DNA of 64,000 bases, taken from contig CAZBVO010000003.1 in NCBI GenBank assembly GCA_964495385.1, positions 1 to 64,000 of the forward strand. The letters run 5' to 3'. This DNA is from CAG-1138 sp964495385. Its GTDB lineage: Bacteria > Bacillota > Clostridia > Christensenellales > CAG-917. The position numbers and the translations under genes were made by a program. Under the pieces are notes generated by a model. It made no database searches. It was not told where the DNA came from and saw nothing but the letters and a program-made list of their open reading frames with translations. Shown piece after piece: positions 16,869-26,356 of the stretch (position 1 is its first letter; every line of letters begins with the position of its first letter).

Positions 16869-16948
16869 AACTATTATAAAAAACAGCGTTTTTTCATAAT
16901 ACCTTGGGCATTTTGGCCAAAAACACGGTCAAAAAGTTTAAAAAACTA

Positions 16949-16977
16949 TTGCAAGCGACCAAATGTCGTTTTATAAT
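16949..16977 (+). promoter_or_regulatory. Promoter of the GDPD gene
   Basis: TTGCAA (16949-16954) and TATAAT (16972-16977), 17 nt apart. Confidence 0.7.
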
Positions 16978-17006
16978 AAAAAAGAGGAAAGTTAGGAGAT
17001 TTTGTT

Positions 17007-17747
17007 ATGTTTGTGCCTCGTTACAAAAAAACCAAAGTTTTGAAACACAAAGGCAACTGCCTTATGATCGCACACAGAGGGCTGAGCGGTATCAAACGCG
17101 AAAACACCGTTGCCGCTTTCGACCTTGCCGGCGAGCATAGTTATTACGGCATCGAAACCGATATTCACGTTACGTCCGACCAAAAGTACGTCATCATTCA
17201 CGACAGTTCCACGGCTCGAGTTTCGGCTTCTCCGTATATCGTCGAGCTGACTTCGTTTGACACTTTAAGAAAAGTCAAACTTTACGCCAAAAGCAAGGAG
17301 GGCGGCGAAAAGGAAACCCGAATTCCTACTTTGGAGGAATACATAAATTCACTTAAAGAGCATGGAAAAATCGGCATTTTGGAGATGAAAAACCACTTCG
17401 AGGAACAAGAAGTTTGGGATATGGTTGCCGAAATCGAAAGGTTGGGCTACTTGGATCACATCATTTTCATTTCGTTTTTCCTGGAAAATCTGGTTGCTTT
17501 GAGAAAGAAATATCCCGATCAGCCTGCCCAATATCTTACCGTTCACTACAACAAACGGGTTTTGAACAACCTTATTAAGTACAAACTCGACATCGATGCC
17601 GACTTCAAGGTTTTGACTCGCAAAAACATCCGCGAAATGCACGAGAACGGCATCAAAGTGAACTGCTGGACGGTTGACTGGCGGCCTGTTGCAAAGGTGC
17701 TTATCAATATGGGCGTCGACTATATCACCACAAACATTCTCGAATAA
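17007..17747 (+). CDS. Glycerophosphodiester phosphodiesterase family protein
   Basis: A 246-residue TIM-barrel enzyme that should hydrolyse glycerophosphodiesters to glycerol-3-phosphate and an alcohol. Catalytic motifs are IAHRGLSG with ENT nearby, GIETDIHVTSD with the metal Glu and Asp, and IIHD. The C-terminal strand VNCWTVD is typical. No signal peptide is present, so it acts in the cytoplasm. A run of basic residues begins the protein. A GTTAGGAG ribosome site precedes the ATG. Confidence 0.9.
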   Translation: MFVPRYKKTKVLKHKGNCLMIAHRGLSGIKRENTVAAFDLAGEHSYYGIETDIHVTSDQKYVIIHDSSTARVSASPYIVELTSFDTLRKVKLYAKSKEGGEKETRIPTLEEYINSLKEHGKIGILEMKNHFEEQEVWDMVAEIERLGYLDHIIFISFFLENLVALRKKYPDQPAQYLTVHYNKRVLNNLIKYKLDIDADFKVLTRKNIREMHENGIKVNCWTVDWRPVAKVLINMGVDYITTNILE

Positions 17748-17870
17748 TTTCAAATCGGGGCTTTGCCTTAGCGCAAAGCCCGTTTCTTTTTTTGTTTAAA
17801 GTTGTGTTTTTTAAGGTAGAATTAACATTTAGGAAATAAAATTTTGTCAGAAACATAAGGGAGGCTAAGT

Positions 17871-19289
17871 ATGACCAACAAAAGAAAATCGGTCATTACA
17901 CTCGTTATCGTAGCGGTTGTCGTGTTAAGTGTCACGCTTTGCGCATGCAACGACGGGGCGACAAACAACTACTACAACACCGTAGTCAGCATCACCAAAA
18001 CGGCCTCGAAAGGGCTTGTGGACACTTACACCATAACCTTTTCGGACGGCTCGACGTATGATTTTACCGTCACCAACGGCGCCAACGGCGTTGACGGCGC
18101 AAACGGCAAGGACGGCGCGAACGCACCTTTGACCGTCGAGGATTATTATGCCGCCGCGGTTAAGGACGGTTACGAGGGAACTTTGTCGGAATTTGTTGCC
18201 GCAACACTCAATTTGGGGCTTACCAACGACGTTTCGTACATGGCAAACAAGGCCGTTTATTCGACGGTTTTGATTGTCAGCAACTTTACCAAAAGGGGTT
18301 ACGGGATTATGTCCGGCACCGAAGAGTATGCTTCGGCAGGCAGCGGCATCGTTTATAAGCTGGATAAAGAGGCAGGAAACGCCTATGTCATAACCAATTA
18401 TCACGTCGTATACGACAGTTCCGCATCCACCTCCGACCATATCAGTGACGACATCCAAGTTCTGCTTTACGGCAGCGAATACACCGATTATGCCGTCCCG
18501 GCAACTTACGTCGGCGGAAGCATGACTTACGACATTGCCGTTTTGAAAATCGAAAACAGCGACTTTTTGAAAAATTCCGACGTGGTTGAGGCTACTCTCG
18601 GAAACAGCGAAACCGTCGCTGCAGGCGACGTTGCCGTTGCCATCGGAAACGCAAAAGGAAGCGGAACGTCCGTTACCTCGGGCATCGTTTCGGTTGACAG
18701 CGAATATCTGGAAATGACCGCCGCAGACGACGTTACCGAAGTAACTTACCGAGTTATGCGCATCGATACGCCTGTAAACAGCGGCAACAGCGGTGGCGGT
18801 CTGTTTAATCTTAAAGGCGAAGTTATCGGTATCGTAAACGCCAAAAACATCGAAAGCACCGTCGAAAGCATCGGATATGCAATCCCTATCGACCTCGTGA
18901 AAAAGGTCGCCGAAAACGTGCTGTACTATTTTGAAGGCCGTGGCGACGCAAGCTGCTACAAACCTGTTTTGGGCATCACCGTTTCGGGGTTGGAATCGAA
19001 AGCGGTTTACGACAACAACACCCTTAAGAGCAAAATCACCGAAAAAGTTACCGTCAAAAGCGTCGAGTCGGGCTCGGCCGCCGAGAAAGCCGGCTTTAAG
19101 GAAAACGACGTAATTCAAAGCGTAAAAATCAACGGCAAAGTTTACGAAACCGACCGCATGTATAAACTTATCGACCTCGTTTTGATTCAGCACGTAGGCG
19201 ATTCGTTGGAATACACCGTCGTTCGTGAAGGCCAAACGGTTACGATAAACTGGACGGTCACTGAAGAACAAATGACAAAAATAAGCTAA
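17871..19289 (+). CDS. HtrA/DegP-like serine protease lipoprotein with PDZ domain
   Basis: A 472-residue extracytoplasmic protease. The N-terminus is a lipoprotein signal (lipobox LCAC, lipidated Cys26). A short Gly-rich stretch of about five collagen-like G-x-y triplets lies near residues 64-84. The trypsin-like domain (about 125-355) has the catalytic triad in NYHVV, YDIAVL and NSGNSGGGLFN. A PDZ domain (about 365-465) ends the protein. Surface protein quality control is the likely role. It has its own terminator. Confidence 0.9.
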   Translation: MTNKRKSVITLVIVAVVVLSVTLCACNDGATNNYYNTVVSITKTASKGLVDTYTITFSDGSTYDFTVTNGANGVDGANGKDGANAPLTVEDYYAAAVKDGYEGTLSEFVAATLNLGLTNDVSYMANKAVYSTVLIVSNFTKRGYGIMSGTEEYASAGSGIVYKLDKEAGNAYVITNYHVVYDSSASTSDHISDDIQVLLYGSEYTDYAVPATYVGGSMTYDIAVLKIENSDFLKNSDVVEATLGNSETVAAGDVAVAIGNAKGSGTSVTSGIVSVDSEYLEMTAADDVTEVTYRVMRIDTPVNSGNSGGGLFNLKGEVIGIVNAKNIESTVESIGYAIPIDLVKKVAENVLYYFEGRGDASCYKPVLGITVSGLESKAVYDNNTLKSKITEKVTVKSVESGSAAEKAGFKENDVIQSVKINGKVYETDRMYKLIDLVLIQHVGDSLEYTVVREGQTVTINWTVTEEQMTKIS

Positions 19290-19304
19290 TAAATCCCTCC
19301 ATAT

Positions 19305-19339
19305 AAAAAGGCCCGACGGCTTGCCGTCGGGACCTTTTT
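19305..19339 (+). terminator. Intrinsic terminator after the HtrA-like gene
   Basis: GGCCCGACGGC and GCCGTCGGGACC form a strong stem followed by a run of seven Ts. Confidence 0.88.
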
Positions 19340-19369
19340 TTGTTATTAAAGGTTTTTGTTTTTAAACCG

Positions 19370-19620
19370 CCACGAACGGGCGGTCGGAGTGTTAAATTCG
19401 TTTGCAGGACAATGGTGGTAAGAGTTTTAAATCGTATAAGGTTGGTGCGCTAAGTTAAATATTTTTAAATTAAGGTTGTCAGGGTTGTAAATTCGTTGAG
19501 TCAGGAGCTGTCGAAGGGTTAAAATTCATTTGAGGTTAGTGCGCTTAGGGCTTTACAATCGTGTGCATTCAGGGGCAGTCGATGGGTTGAAATTCGTTTG
19601 AGGTTAGTGCGGTCGGAATA
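19370..19620. repeat. Degenerate tandem repeats of about 68 bp
   Basis: Two clear copies start at 19511 and 19579 with the shared core GGTT(A/G)AAATTC(A/G)TTTG AGGTTAGTGCG. Weaker related segments with AAATTCGTT and GGTTGGTGCG occur from 19370. No open frame spans them. They may be decayed or structural repeats in a spacer of about 600 bp. Confidence 0.6.
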
Positions 19621-19661
19621 ATTTGCGGTTTAAACAAAACACTATATTCGGGAGGTGGGTT

Positions 19662-19763
19662 ATGACAAAATTCAAAGTAGGCCTTTTGGTGGGCGCGGTC
19701 GGTGCGGCCGTGCTCTTGAAACAGGAATGCGTCAAACAGGTTTTGAAAAAAATTTCAAAGTAG
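19662..19763 (+). CDS. Predicted 33-residue membrane micropeptide
   Basis: A short frame starts with ATG 6 nt after GGGAGGTGG, a strong ribosome site. It encodes a basic start, a hydrophobic Gly/Ala-rich segment (GLLVGAVGAAVLL) and a basic tail rich in Lys, a typical single-pass micropeptide. It is the only plausible gene in the spacer between the protease and lepA. The function is unknown. Confidence 0.5.
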   Translation: MTKFKVGLLVGAVGAAVLLKQECVKQVLKKISK

Positions 19764-19824
19764 GCGCAAACGAAATCGGCGGCGATTATATCGTCGCTTA
19801 TTTTTTAAAAGCGTTTTAGATTGA

Positions 19825-19853
19825 TTGCAAAAGCCGTAAAAATTATATATAAT
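19825..19853 (+). promoter_or_regulatory. Promoter of lepA-hemW
   Basis: TTGCAA (19825-19830) and TATAAT (19848-19853), 17 nt apart. Confidence 0.7.
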
Positions 19854-19895
19854 TATTGATATATAAATCAAACTTCACCCGTTACGGAGAAAAAT

Positions 19896-21698
19896 ATGTC
19901 AGATCAATCCAAAATTCGCAATTTTTGCATAGTGGCCCACATCGACCACGGCAAATCGACTTTAGCCGACCGCCTCATCGAAATGACGGACACGGTGTCG
20001 AAGCGAGATATGAGCGAGCAAATGCTCGACAATATGGACATCGAAAAAGAACGCGGCATCACCATCAAACTTCAAACGTGCCGCCTTATTTACAATTACA
20101 ACGGCGAGGAATACACCTTAAACCTCATCGACACCCCGGGACACGTCGACTTCACTTACGAAGTTTCGAGGAGTCTGAAGGCTTGCGAAGGTGCGGTGTT
20201 GATTGTGGATGCCACGCAGGGCGTTGAGGCACAGACTCTCACAAACGTTTATCTTGCCATCGACAACGACCTCGAGGTTTTGCCTGTCATAAACAAAATA
20301 GACCTTCCGTCCGCCGATCCCGACGAAGCAAAAAGGGAAATCGAGGACGTAATAGGCCTCGACGCTTCCGAAGCGCCGCTTATTTCGGCAAAGGAAGGGA
20401 CCAACATAAAGGACGTTTTGGACAAAATCGTCGAGACGCTTCCTTGTCCGTCGGGCGACGAGAACAAGCCGCTGAAAGCACTTATTTTTGACAGTTTTTA
20501 CGACAACTACAAGGGTGCGATTTCGATGGTCAGGGTGTTTGACGGCAGCGTTAAGGCGGGCGACAGAATTATGATGATGAGCAGCGGCAAGGTGTTTGAC
20601 GTCACCGAAGTGGGCGTTTTCAACCCTAAATCGATGCCGGTCAGGTCGCTGTCGGCAGGCGACGTCGGCTACATAGCCGCAAGCATCAAAAACGTCAGAG
20701 ACACGGCCGTGGGCGACACCATAACCGTTGCCGAAAACGGAGCATCCGAGCCTTTGCCGGGCTTTAAGCACGTTACGCCGATGGTTTATGCCGGCATCTA
20801 TCCGGCCGACGGCGCACGCTACGGCGAGCTTAAGGACGCACTTGAAAAACTCGGCCTAAACGATGCGAGTTTGCAGTTCGAACCCGAAGTTTCGACGGCG
20901 TTGGGATTCGGTTTCAGATGCGGCTTTTTGGGCCTGTTGCACATGGAAATCATCGAAGAAAGGCTTGAAAGAGAATTCGATCTCGACCTCGTGACCACCG
21001 CTCCGAGCGTAAAATACCGAGTCACAAAAACCAACGGAGAAGTTCTTATCGTTTCCAACCCGACGCATTTGCCGTCGGCGGCCGAAATCGATTTTATGGA
21101 AGAGCCGGTTGTTAAGGCCGAAATTTACACTCCTCCGCAGTACGTCGGCTCGATTATGGAGCTTTGCCAGGATAAGCGCGGCGAATATAAGGACCTCGTT
21201 TACTTGGAGGCAAACCGTTGCAAAGTCATCTATCACATGCCTTTGAACGAAATTATTTACGACTTTTTCGACAGCCTGAAGTCGAGAACTCGCGGATACG
21301 CCAGCCTCGACTACGAAATTTTGGGCTACGAACGAAGCGATTTGGTCAAGCTCGATATGCTTTTAAACGGCGATATGTGCGATGCGCTCAGCATCATCGT
21401 TCACAAGGATAAGGCCTACGCCAGGGGCCGTCAAATTGCCGAAAGGTTGAAAGACGTTATACCTCGACAGATGTTCGAAATCCCCGTTCAGGCGGCTATA
21501 GGCGGCAAGGTTATTGCCCGTGAGACCGTCAAAGCGATGAGAAAAGACGTTTTGGCCAAGTGCTACGGCGGCGACATAACCAGAAAAAAGAAACTGCTTG
21601 AAAAACAAAAAGAAGGCAAAAAGCGTATGCGCCAGGTGGGAACGGTTCAGGTCCCGAGCGAAGCCTTCATGAGCATACTCAAAATTGACAATGACTGA
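19896..21698 (+). CDS. lepA: Elongation factor 4 (LepA)
   Basis: A ribosomal GTPase of 600 residues that acts on stalled or assembling ribosomes. The G domain shows AHIDHGKST (G1), IDTPGHVD (G3) and NKIDLP (G4). The LepA-specific C-terminal domain ends near GGDITRKKKLLEKQKEGKKRM. Length and motifs match LepA, not EF-G. It overlaps hemW by 8 nt. Confidence 0.96.
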   Translation: MSDQSKIRNFCIVAHIDHGKSTLADRLIEMTDTVSKRDMSEQMLDNMDIEKERGITIKLQTCRLIYNYNGEEYTLNLIDTPGHVDFTYEVSRSLKACEGAVLIVDATQGVEAQTLTNVYLAIDNDLEVLPVINKIDLPSADPDEAKREIEDVIGLDASEAPLISAKEGTNIKDVLDKIVETLPCPSGDENKPLKALIFDSFYDNYKGAISMVRVFDGSVKAGDRIMMMSSGKVFDVTEVGVFNPKSMPVRSLSAGDVGYIAASIKNVRDTAVGDTITVAENGASEPLPGFKHVTPMVYAGIYPADGARYGELKDALEKLGLNDASLQFEPEVSTALGFGFRCGFLGLLHMEIIEERLEREFDLDLVTTAPSVKYRVTKTNGEVLIVSNPTHLPSAAEIDFMEEPVVKAEIYTPPQYVGSIMELCQDKRGEYKDLVYLEANRCKVIYHMPLNEIIYDFFDSLKSRTRGYASLDYEILGYERSDLVKLDMLLNGDMCDALSIIVHKDKAYARGRQIAERLKDVIPRQMFEIPVQAAIGGKVIARETVKAMRKDVLAKCYGGDITRKKKLLEKQKEGKKRMRQVGTVQVPSEAFMSILKIDND

Positions 21699-22812
21699 AA
21701 AAGAAGCAAAACAATTGTACGTACACGTTCCGTTTTGCAAGCGTAAATGCAATTATTGCGATTTTTGTTCGTCTGCGGCCACCGAAGCCGACATTGACGA
21801 ATACGTTGCGCTTTTGGAAAAGGAAATTTCGCTCGTCGATTACGACGGGCGAATTTCAACGTGCTACATTGGTGGCGGAACTCCGACTCTTTTGGGTGCG
21901 AAACGGCTTGAAAAAACAGTTAGGGCGGCAGAGCGCAAATTCCGTTTTTTGCCCGAGGAATTTTCCGTTGAGGCAAATCCCGAAAGTTTGACCGAAAGTT
22001 TTTTGGCGGCAGCCAAGGACTTGGGGGTAAACAGACTGAGCATCGGAGTCCAAAGCTTTGACGACGAGGTCTTGAAAACGATGGGGCGACTTCACGACGT
22101 AAAGCAGGCCGAACGGGCATTGACGCTTGCCGGCAAATATTTTGACAACGTAAACGCCGACCTTATTTTGGGTTTTTCGGCGATGTCCGAAAGCGAGGTC
22201 GCAGACACCGTTAAGCGGCTTGCGGACTTAAACGTTAAGCACGTTTCGGCTTACGGTTTGCAAGTCGAGCAGGGAACTGTGTTGGCGAAAATGATTCAAA
22301 ACGGCTTAAAATTGCCCGACGACGATTGTATTTCTGACATATATGATTGTTTTTGCGACAGTTTGACTCAAAACGGCTATCTCAGATACGAAATTTCAAA
22401 TTTTGCAAAGCCGGGTTTTGAATGCAAGCACAATTTGGGTTATTGGCGGCGAAACGATTATATCGGCGTAGGGCTTTCGGCGCACGGGTTTGTAAATTCG
22501 GTAAGAAGTTTCAACACGTCGGATATGGCGGTTTATCGCGAAAGGCTGGGTTCGGGACGTCTGCCCGTTGCCGGTTCGGAGAAGTTGACGGCCGAGGACG
22601 AGGAGTTTGAAACCATAATGCTTGCCTTGCGCACAGTTGAAGGTTTGGACGTTGAAAATTTTGAACGTAAATATAAATGTAACTTTAAAGATAAATATAA
22701 AATACCTTTAAAAACAACCCGAGCTTTCACCGAATTTTGCGGAAACAGGTTTAGGTTGACCGACGACGGGTTTTACGTTTCCAATTCAATAATCGCCGAA
22801 TTTATGATTTGA
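21691..22812 (+). CDS. hemW: Radical SAM protein HemW
   Basis: A 373-residue HemN-like radical SAM protein, of the HemW group regarded as a heme chaperone. The cluster motif is CKRKCNYC, followed by YIGGGTPTLL and NPESL. A HemN C-terminal domain follows. It sits directly after lepA, a common arrangement in Firmicutes. The ATG at 21691 is chosen over a TTG 6 nt earlier; it overlaps the lepA stop. Confidence 0.9.
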   Translation: MTEKEAKQLYVHVPFCKRKCNYCDFCSSAATEADIDEYVALLEKEISLVDYDGRISTCYIGGGTPTLLGAKRLEKTVRAAERKFRFLPEEFSVEANPESLTESFLAAAKDLGVNRLSIGVQSFDDEVLKTMGRLHDVKQAERALTLAGKYFDNVNADLILGFSAMSESEVADTVKRLADLNVKHVSAYGLQVEQGTVLAKMIQNGLKLPDDDCISDIYDCFCDSLTQNGYLRYEISNFAKPGFECKHNLGYWRRNDYIGVGLSAHGFVNSVRSFNTSDMAVYRERLGSGRLPVAGSEKLTAEDEEFETIMLALRTVEGLDVENFERKYKCNFKDKYKIPLKTTRAFTEFCGNRFRLTDDGFYVSNSIIAEFMI

Positions 22813-22840
22813 CAAAAAAATTTGAAAATATTTGAAAAAT

Positions 22841-22868
22841 TTAGCACTCACCACTTGACAACTGCTAA
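22841..22868 (+). promoter_or_regulatory. Upstream CIRCE-like element (degenerate)
   Basis: A perfect left half TTAGCACTC (22841-22849) is followed after 10 nt by AACTGCTAA, which matches the right half at 7 of 9 positions. It covers the -35 TTGACA. It probably is a weaker HrcA operator. Confidence 0.65.
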
Positions 22869-22883
22869 AATCGGTACTATACT
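22855..22883 (+). promoter_or_regulatory. Promoter of the hrcA heat-shock operon
   Basis: TTGACA (22855-22860) and TATACT (22878-22883), 17 nt apart, lying between the two CIRCE elements. Confidence 0.85.
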
Positions 22884-22886
22884 GAA

Positions 22887-22913
22887 TTAGCAATCAAAGT
22901 TTTGGAGTGCTAA
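22887..22913 (+). promoter_or_regulatory. CIRCE operator for HrcA
   Basis: TTAGCAATC, a 9-nt spacer and GAGTGCTAA: the right half is perfect and the left half matches at 8 of 9 positions. It is placed just after the -10 and before the hrcA ribosome site, as in other Firmicutes. Confidence 0.92.
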
Positions 22914-22931
22914 TTTTTTTGGAGGCGAGCC

Positions 22932-23960
22932 ATGGAAGAGCTGTCAAAAAGAAAACAGAAAATCCTTAAAGCGTTGGTGGACGAATTCGTTGCCACCGCC
23001 GAACCGGTAAGTTCGGGCGACATCAAGGAAAAATATATGCCCGAAGTTTCCAGCGCAACCATTCGCAACGATTTGGCCGCTTTGGAGAAGATGGGTTATT
23101 TGGAACAGCCGCACACTTCGTCCGGGCGAGTTCCGCTTCCTCAGGCATACAAACTTTACGTCGAAAAAATCATCCCAGATTGCAAGTTGTCGCCTGCCGA
23201 AATCAAATACATCAAAAACAGTTTTGGCAAAAAGGTTGATAAGGTAGAGGACATAATCCGCCAAACCGCAAAAGTTTTGGCCGACGTTACAAACTACACT
23301 TCGGTTATCGTCGTAAAAAACTTCAAAGAAGTTTTGGTTAAGGAAATTAAACTTGTTCCTATCGGCGACGATACGGCACTTGTCATCGTCATCACCGACA
23401 GCGGCGTTTTGAAAGACAAAACCATCGACATTCCGTCGTCCATACGCTCGGACGTGGTCGAAAGCGCCAACAGGCTTGTCAACAAAATGTTTTCCGGAAA
23501 AACCGTGGCTGAAATTTTGGAGCCGTATGACATAGTCGACGCCGAAATGGAACGTTTCAGGTTCCTTTTTGAAGAAATCGTCAACATAATCGCAGGTTAC
23601 AACGAGGAAGGCACCGACAAGGTTTATATGGAAGGCGCACTCAAGATGTTGGATTATCCGGAATACAACAACATCGACAGCGCCCGTAAGTTTTTGTCGG
23701 TCATCGGCGAGCACGAACAGGTTGCGTCGCTGTTGGATTCGGGCGAGGGGCTCGAGTTCAGCGTAAAAATCGGCAAGGAAGAGAGCGGCGGTTTGGACAA
23801 ATGTGCAATAGTTACGGCCAAATACGTCGTAAACGGCAAGGAAATAGGCCAGGCGGGCGTTATAGGTCCGGAGCGCATGAACTACAACAAAGTTATTTCA
23901 GTTCTCAATTATATAAGTAAGGCCTTCGATAAAGTCATCGACGGCGAACAAGAGGAGTAA
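22932..23960 (+). CDS. hrcA: Heat-inducible transcription repressor HrcA
   Basis: The repressor of class I heat-shock genes, 342 residues. The N-terminal winged helix (RKQKILKALVDEFVATAEPVSS, then VSSATIRNDLAALEKMGYLEQPHTSSGR) recognises CIRCE. A GAF-like and dimerisation region follow. It controls its own operon through the two CIRCE elements upstream, with GroEL normally assisting folding. Confidence 0.96.
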   Translation: MEELSKRKQKILKALVDEFVATAEPVSSGDIKEKYMPEVSSATIRNDLAALEKMGYLEQPHTSSGRVPLPQAYKLYVEKIIPDCKLSPAEIKYIKNSFGKKVDKVEDIIRQTAKVLADVTNYTSVIVVKNFKEVLVKEIKLVPIGDDTALVIVITDSGVLKDKTIDIPSSIRSDVVESANRLVNKMFSGKTVAEILEPYDIVDAEMERFRFLFEEIVNIIAGYNEEGTDKVYMEGALKMLDYPEYNNIDSARKFLSVIGEHEQVASLLDSGEGLEFSVKIGKEESGGLDKCAIVTAKYVVNGKEIGQAGVIGPERMNYNKVISVLNYISKAFDKVIDGEQEE

Positions 23961-23962
23961 AA

Positions 23963-24502
23963 ATGGCAAAAAAAATCAAAGACGACAAAATCAATCCAAA
24001 GCCGCCTCTGAGAGAGGAAGTCCAAGCCGAAGCGGTTGAAGATACCGCGGAAGCGGCGGAAGAACAAACGTCCCCGTTGGACGAGGCGTTGAAGCAGGCC
24101 GCCGAATACAAGGATATGGCTTTGAGGGCAAGGGCGGAATTTGAAAATTTCCGAAAAAACAACTTAAACCTTTCAAAAGAGGTCAGAGAGCGTACGGTGG
24201 TTGAGGTGTTGGAAAGCATCCTTCCCGTTCTCGACAGCTTCGACAGAGCCGAGCAAACCATCAAAGATGAAAGCACATTGGCAGGTTTAGGCATCATAAA
24301 AGAACAGTTTAAACTTGTTTTTGAAAAATACAACGTAACCGAAATCGAAGCGGCAGGCAAAGATTTCGATCCAAAATTCCACAACTGCATCATGCAGGTC
24401 GACAACGAAGAAATGTCGGGCAAAGTGGTTTACGAAATTCAAAAAGGTTACATGTTCGGCGACAAAGTTTTGCGTCACAGCGTGGTTGCCGTCGGCAAAT
24501 AA
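23963..24502 (+). CDS. grpE: Nucleotide exchange factor GrpE
   Basis: A 179-residue cofactor that releases ADP from DnaK. It has an acidic N-terminal tail, a long coiled-coil helix (about 35-85, with ALRARAEFENFRKNN) and a C-terminal beta domain containing KFDP-like FDPKFH and the ending VLRHSVVAVGK. It follows hrcA by 2 nt and precedes dnaK. Confidence 0.95.
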   Translation: MAKKIKDDKINPKPPLREEVQAEAVEDTAEAAEEQTSPLDEALKQAAEYKDMALRARAEFENFRKNNLNLSKEVRERTVVEVLESILPVLDSFDRAEQTIKDESTLAGLGIIKEQFKLVFEKYNVTEIEAAGKDFDPKFHNCIMQVDNEEMSGKVVYEIQKGYMFGDKVLRHSVVAVGK

Positions 24503-24544
24503 TAATAAGGTAAAAACATTTCAGATATAAAGGAGATTTTGACT

Positions 24545-26356
24545 ATGAGTAAAATTATCGGTATAGACTTAGGTACAACAAACAGCTGCGTAGCGGTTAT
24601 GGAAGGCGGCGAAGCCACCGTTATTGCAAACGCAGAGGGCATGCGCACGACTCCGTCCGTCGTAGGTTTTTCCAAAGACGGCGAAAGGCTTGTCGGCGAA
24701 ATCGCAAAACGCCAGGCGGTTGCAAACCCTGATCGCACAATATCCAGCATCAAAAGGAAAATGGGTTCTGACTACACCGTAAACGTTGACGGAAAACATT
24801 ACACCCCGCAGGAAATTTCCGCAATGATTTTGACCAAGCTCAAAAACGACGCCGAAAAATACCTCGGACAAAAAATCACGCAAGCGGTCATCACCGTTCC
24901 GGCATACTTCACCGACAGCCAACGTCAGGCAACCAAGGACGCAGGCAAAATCGCAGGCCTCGAAGTTATGCGTATAATCAACGAGCCTACCGCTGCGGCA
25001 CTTGCATACGGTTTGGATAAGGATGAAAACAAAAACCAAAAAGTTCTTATTTTCGACCTTGGCGGCGGCACGTTTGACGTTTCCGTTTTGGAATTGGGCG
25101 ACGGCGTTTTCGAAGTTTTGGCCACCAGCGGCAACAACCACTTGGGCGGCGACGATTTCGACAAACGTATTATGGACTACGTTGTAGCCGAATTCAAGAG
25201 AACAGAAGGCATCGACCTTTCCGGCGACAAGATGGCAATGCAAAGGGTTAAGGAAGCTTCCGAAAAAGCAAAAATCGACCTTTCCGGCGTAACCAAAACC
25301 AAAATCAGCCTTCCGTTTATCACCATCGGCGCAGACGGACCTAAACACCTCGACGTCGACCTTACCAAAGCAAAATTCGACAGCCTCACCGCAGACCTCG
25401 TGGAAATGACCATGGGCCCTACCAAACAGGCTTTGAAAGATGCGGGCCTTTCGGTAAACGACATTGCAAAAGTTATCCTCGTAGGCGGCTCCACCCGTAT
25501 TCCGGCAGTCGTGGACGCGGTTAAGAACTTTATTGGCAAAGAACCGTTTAAGGGCATCAACCCTGACGAATGCGTCGCAATCGGTGCGGCAATTCAGGGC
25601 GGCGTTTTGGCCGGCGACGTCAAAGACGTTTTGCTTCTGGACGTAACACCGTTGTCTCTGGGTATCGAAACTCTGGGCGGAATTTTCACCAGACTTATCG
25701 ACAGAAACACCACCATCCCAACTTCCAAGTCGCAAATTTTCAGCACTGCAGCCGACAATCAAACTTCCGTTGACGTGCACGTTTTGCAGGGCGAAAGAGA
25801 ATTTGCCAAAGACAACAAAACTCTCGGCCGCTTCGAACTTGTGGGCATCGCACCGGCTCCGAGGGGAGTGCCTCAGATCGAAGTTACTTTCGACATCGAC
25901 GCAAACGGTATCGTAAGCGTTAAGGCAATGGATAAAGGCACCAACAAGAGCCAGTCCATAACCATAAGCGCATCCTCCAACCTGACCGAGGACGAAATCA
26001 ACCAAAAAGTTGCCGAAGCCGAAAAATACGAGGCAGAAGACAAGGCAAGAAAGGAAAAGGTTGAAGCCAAAAACAGCGGCGAACAACTTATATTTGCCAT
26101 CGAAAAAGCTGTTAAGGACGCCGGCGACAAACTCACCGACGAAGATAAAGAAACGGTCACCAAGGCTTGCGAAACGGCAAAAACCGAACTCGAAAAAGCA
26201 GACGACATGGACGCAATCAAAAAGGTTATGGAAGATTTGTCCAAGGCTTCCGATCCTGTCATGACCAAACTTTATCAGGCAAACGCTGCCGAAAATCCTC
26301 AGGGCGGCGACGCTTCCGACGGACCTGTTTCGGGCGATCCGGACGACATCAGATAA
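24545..26356 (+). CDS. dnaK: Chaperone DnaK (Hsp70)
   Basis: An ATP-dependent chaperone of 603 residues. The ATPase domain starts with IIGIDLGTTNSC and contains IINEPTAAALAYG and FDLGGGTFDVS. The substrate domain follows TPLSLGIETLGG. The C-terminal lid ends in a Gly/Asp-rich tail. I use the ATG at 24545, 8 nt after AAAGGAG, instead of a TTG 6 nt earlier. Confidence 0.98.
   Translation: MSKIIGIDLGTTNSCVAVMEGGEATVIANAEGMRTTPSVVGFSKDGERLVGEIAKRQAVANPDRTISSIKRKMGSDYTVNVDGKHYTPQEISAMILTKLKNDAEKYLGQKITQAVITVPAYFTDSQRQATKDAGKIAGLEVMRIINEPTAAALAYGLDKDENKNQKVLIFDLGGGTFDVSVLELGDGVFEVLATSGNNHLGGDDFDKRIMDYVVAEFKRTEGIDLSGDKMAMQRVKEASEKAKIDLSGVTKTKISLPFITIGADGPKHLDVDLTKAKFDSLTADLVEMTMGPTKQALKDAGLSVNDIAKVILVGGSTRIPAVVDAVKNFIGKEPFKGINPDECVAIGAAIQGGVLAGDVKDVLLLDVTPLSLGIETLGGIFTRLIDRNTTIPTSKSQIFSTAADNQTSVDVHVLQGEREFAKDNKTLGRFELVGIAPAPRGVPQIEVTFDIDANGIVSVKAMDKGTNKSQSITISASSNLTEDEINQKVAEAEKYEAEDKARKEKVEAKNSGEQLIFAIEKAVKDAGDKLTDEDKETVTKACETAKTELEKADDMDAIKKVMEDLSKASDPVMTKLYQANAAENPQGGDASDGPVSGDPDDIR

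Noticed and set aside
19370..19620. CRISPR-like reading of the 68-bp repeats
   Set aside because: The repeat units are long, degenerate and few, with no constant spacer length and no cas genes nearby.
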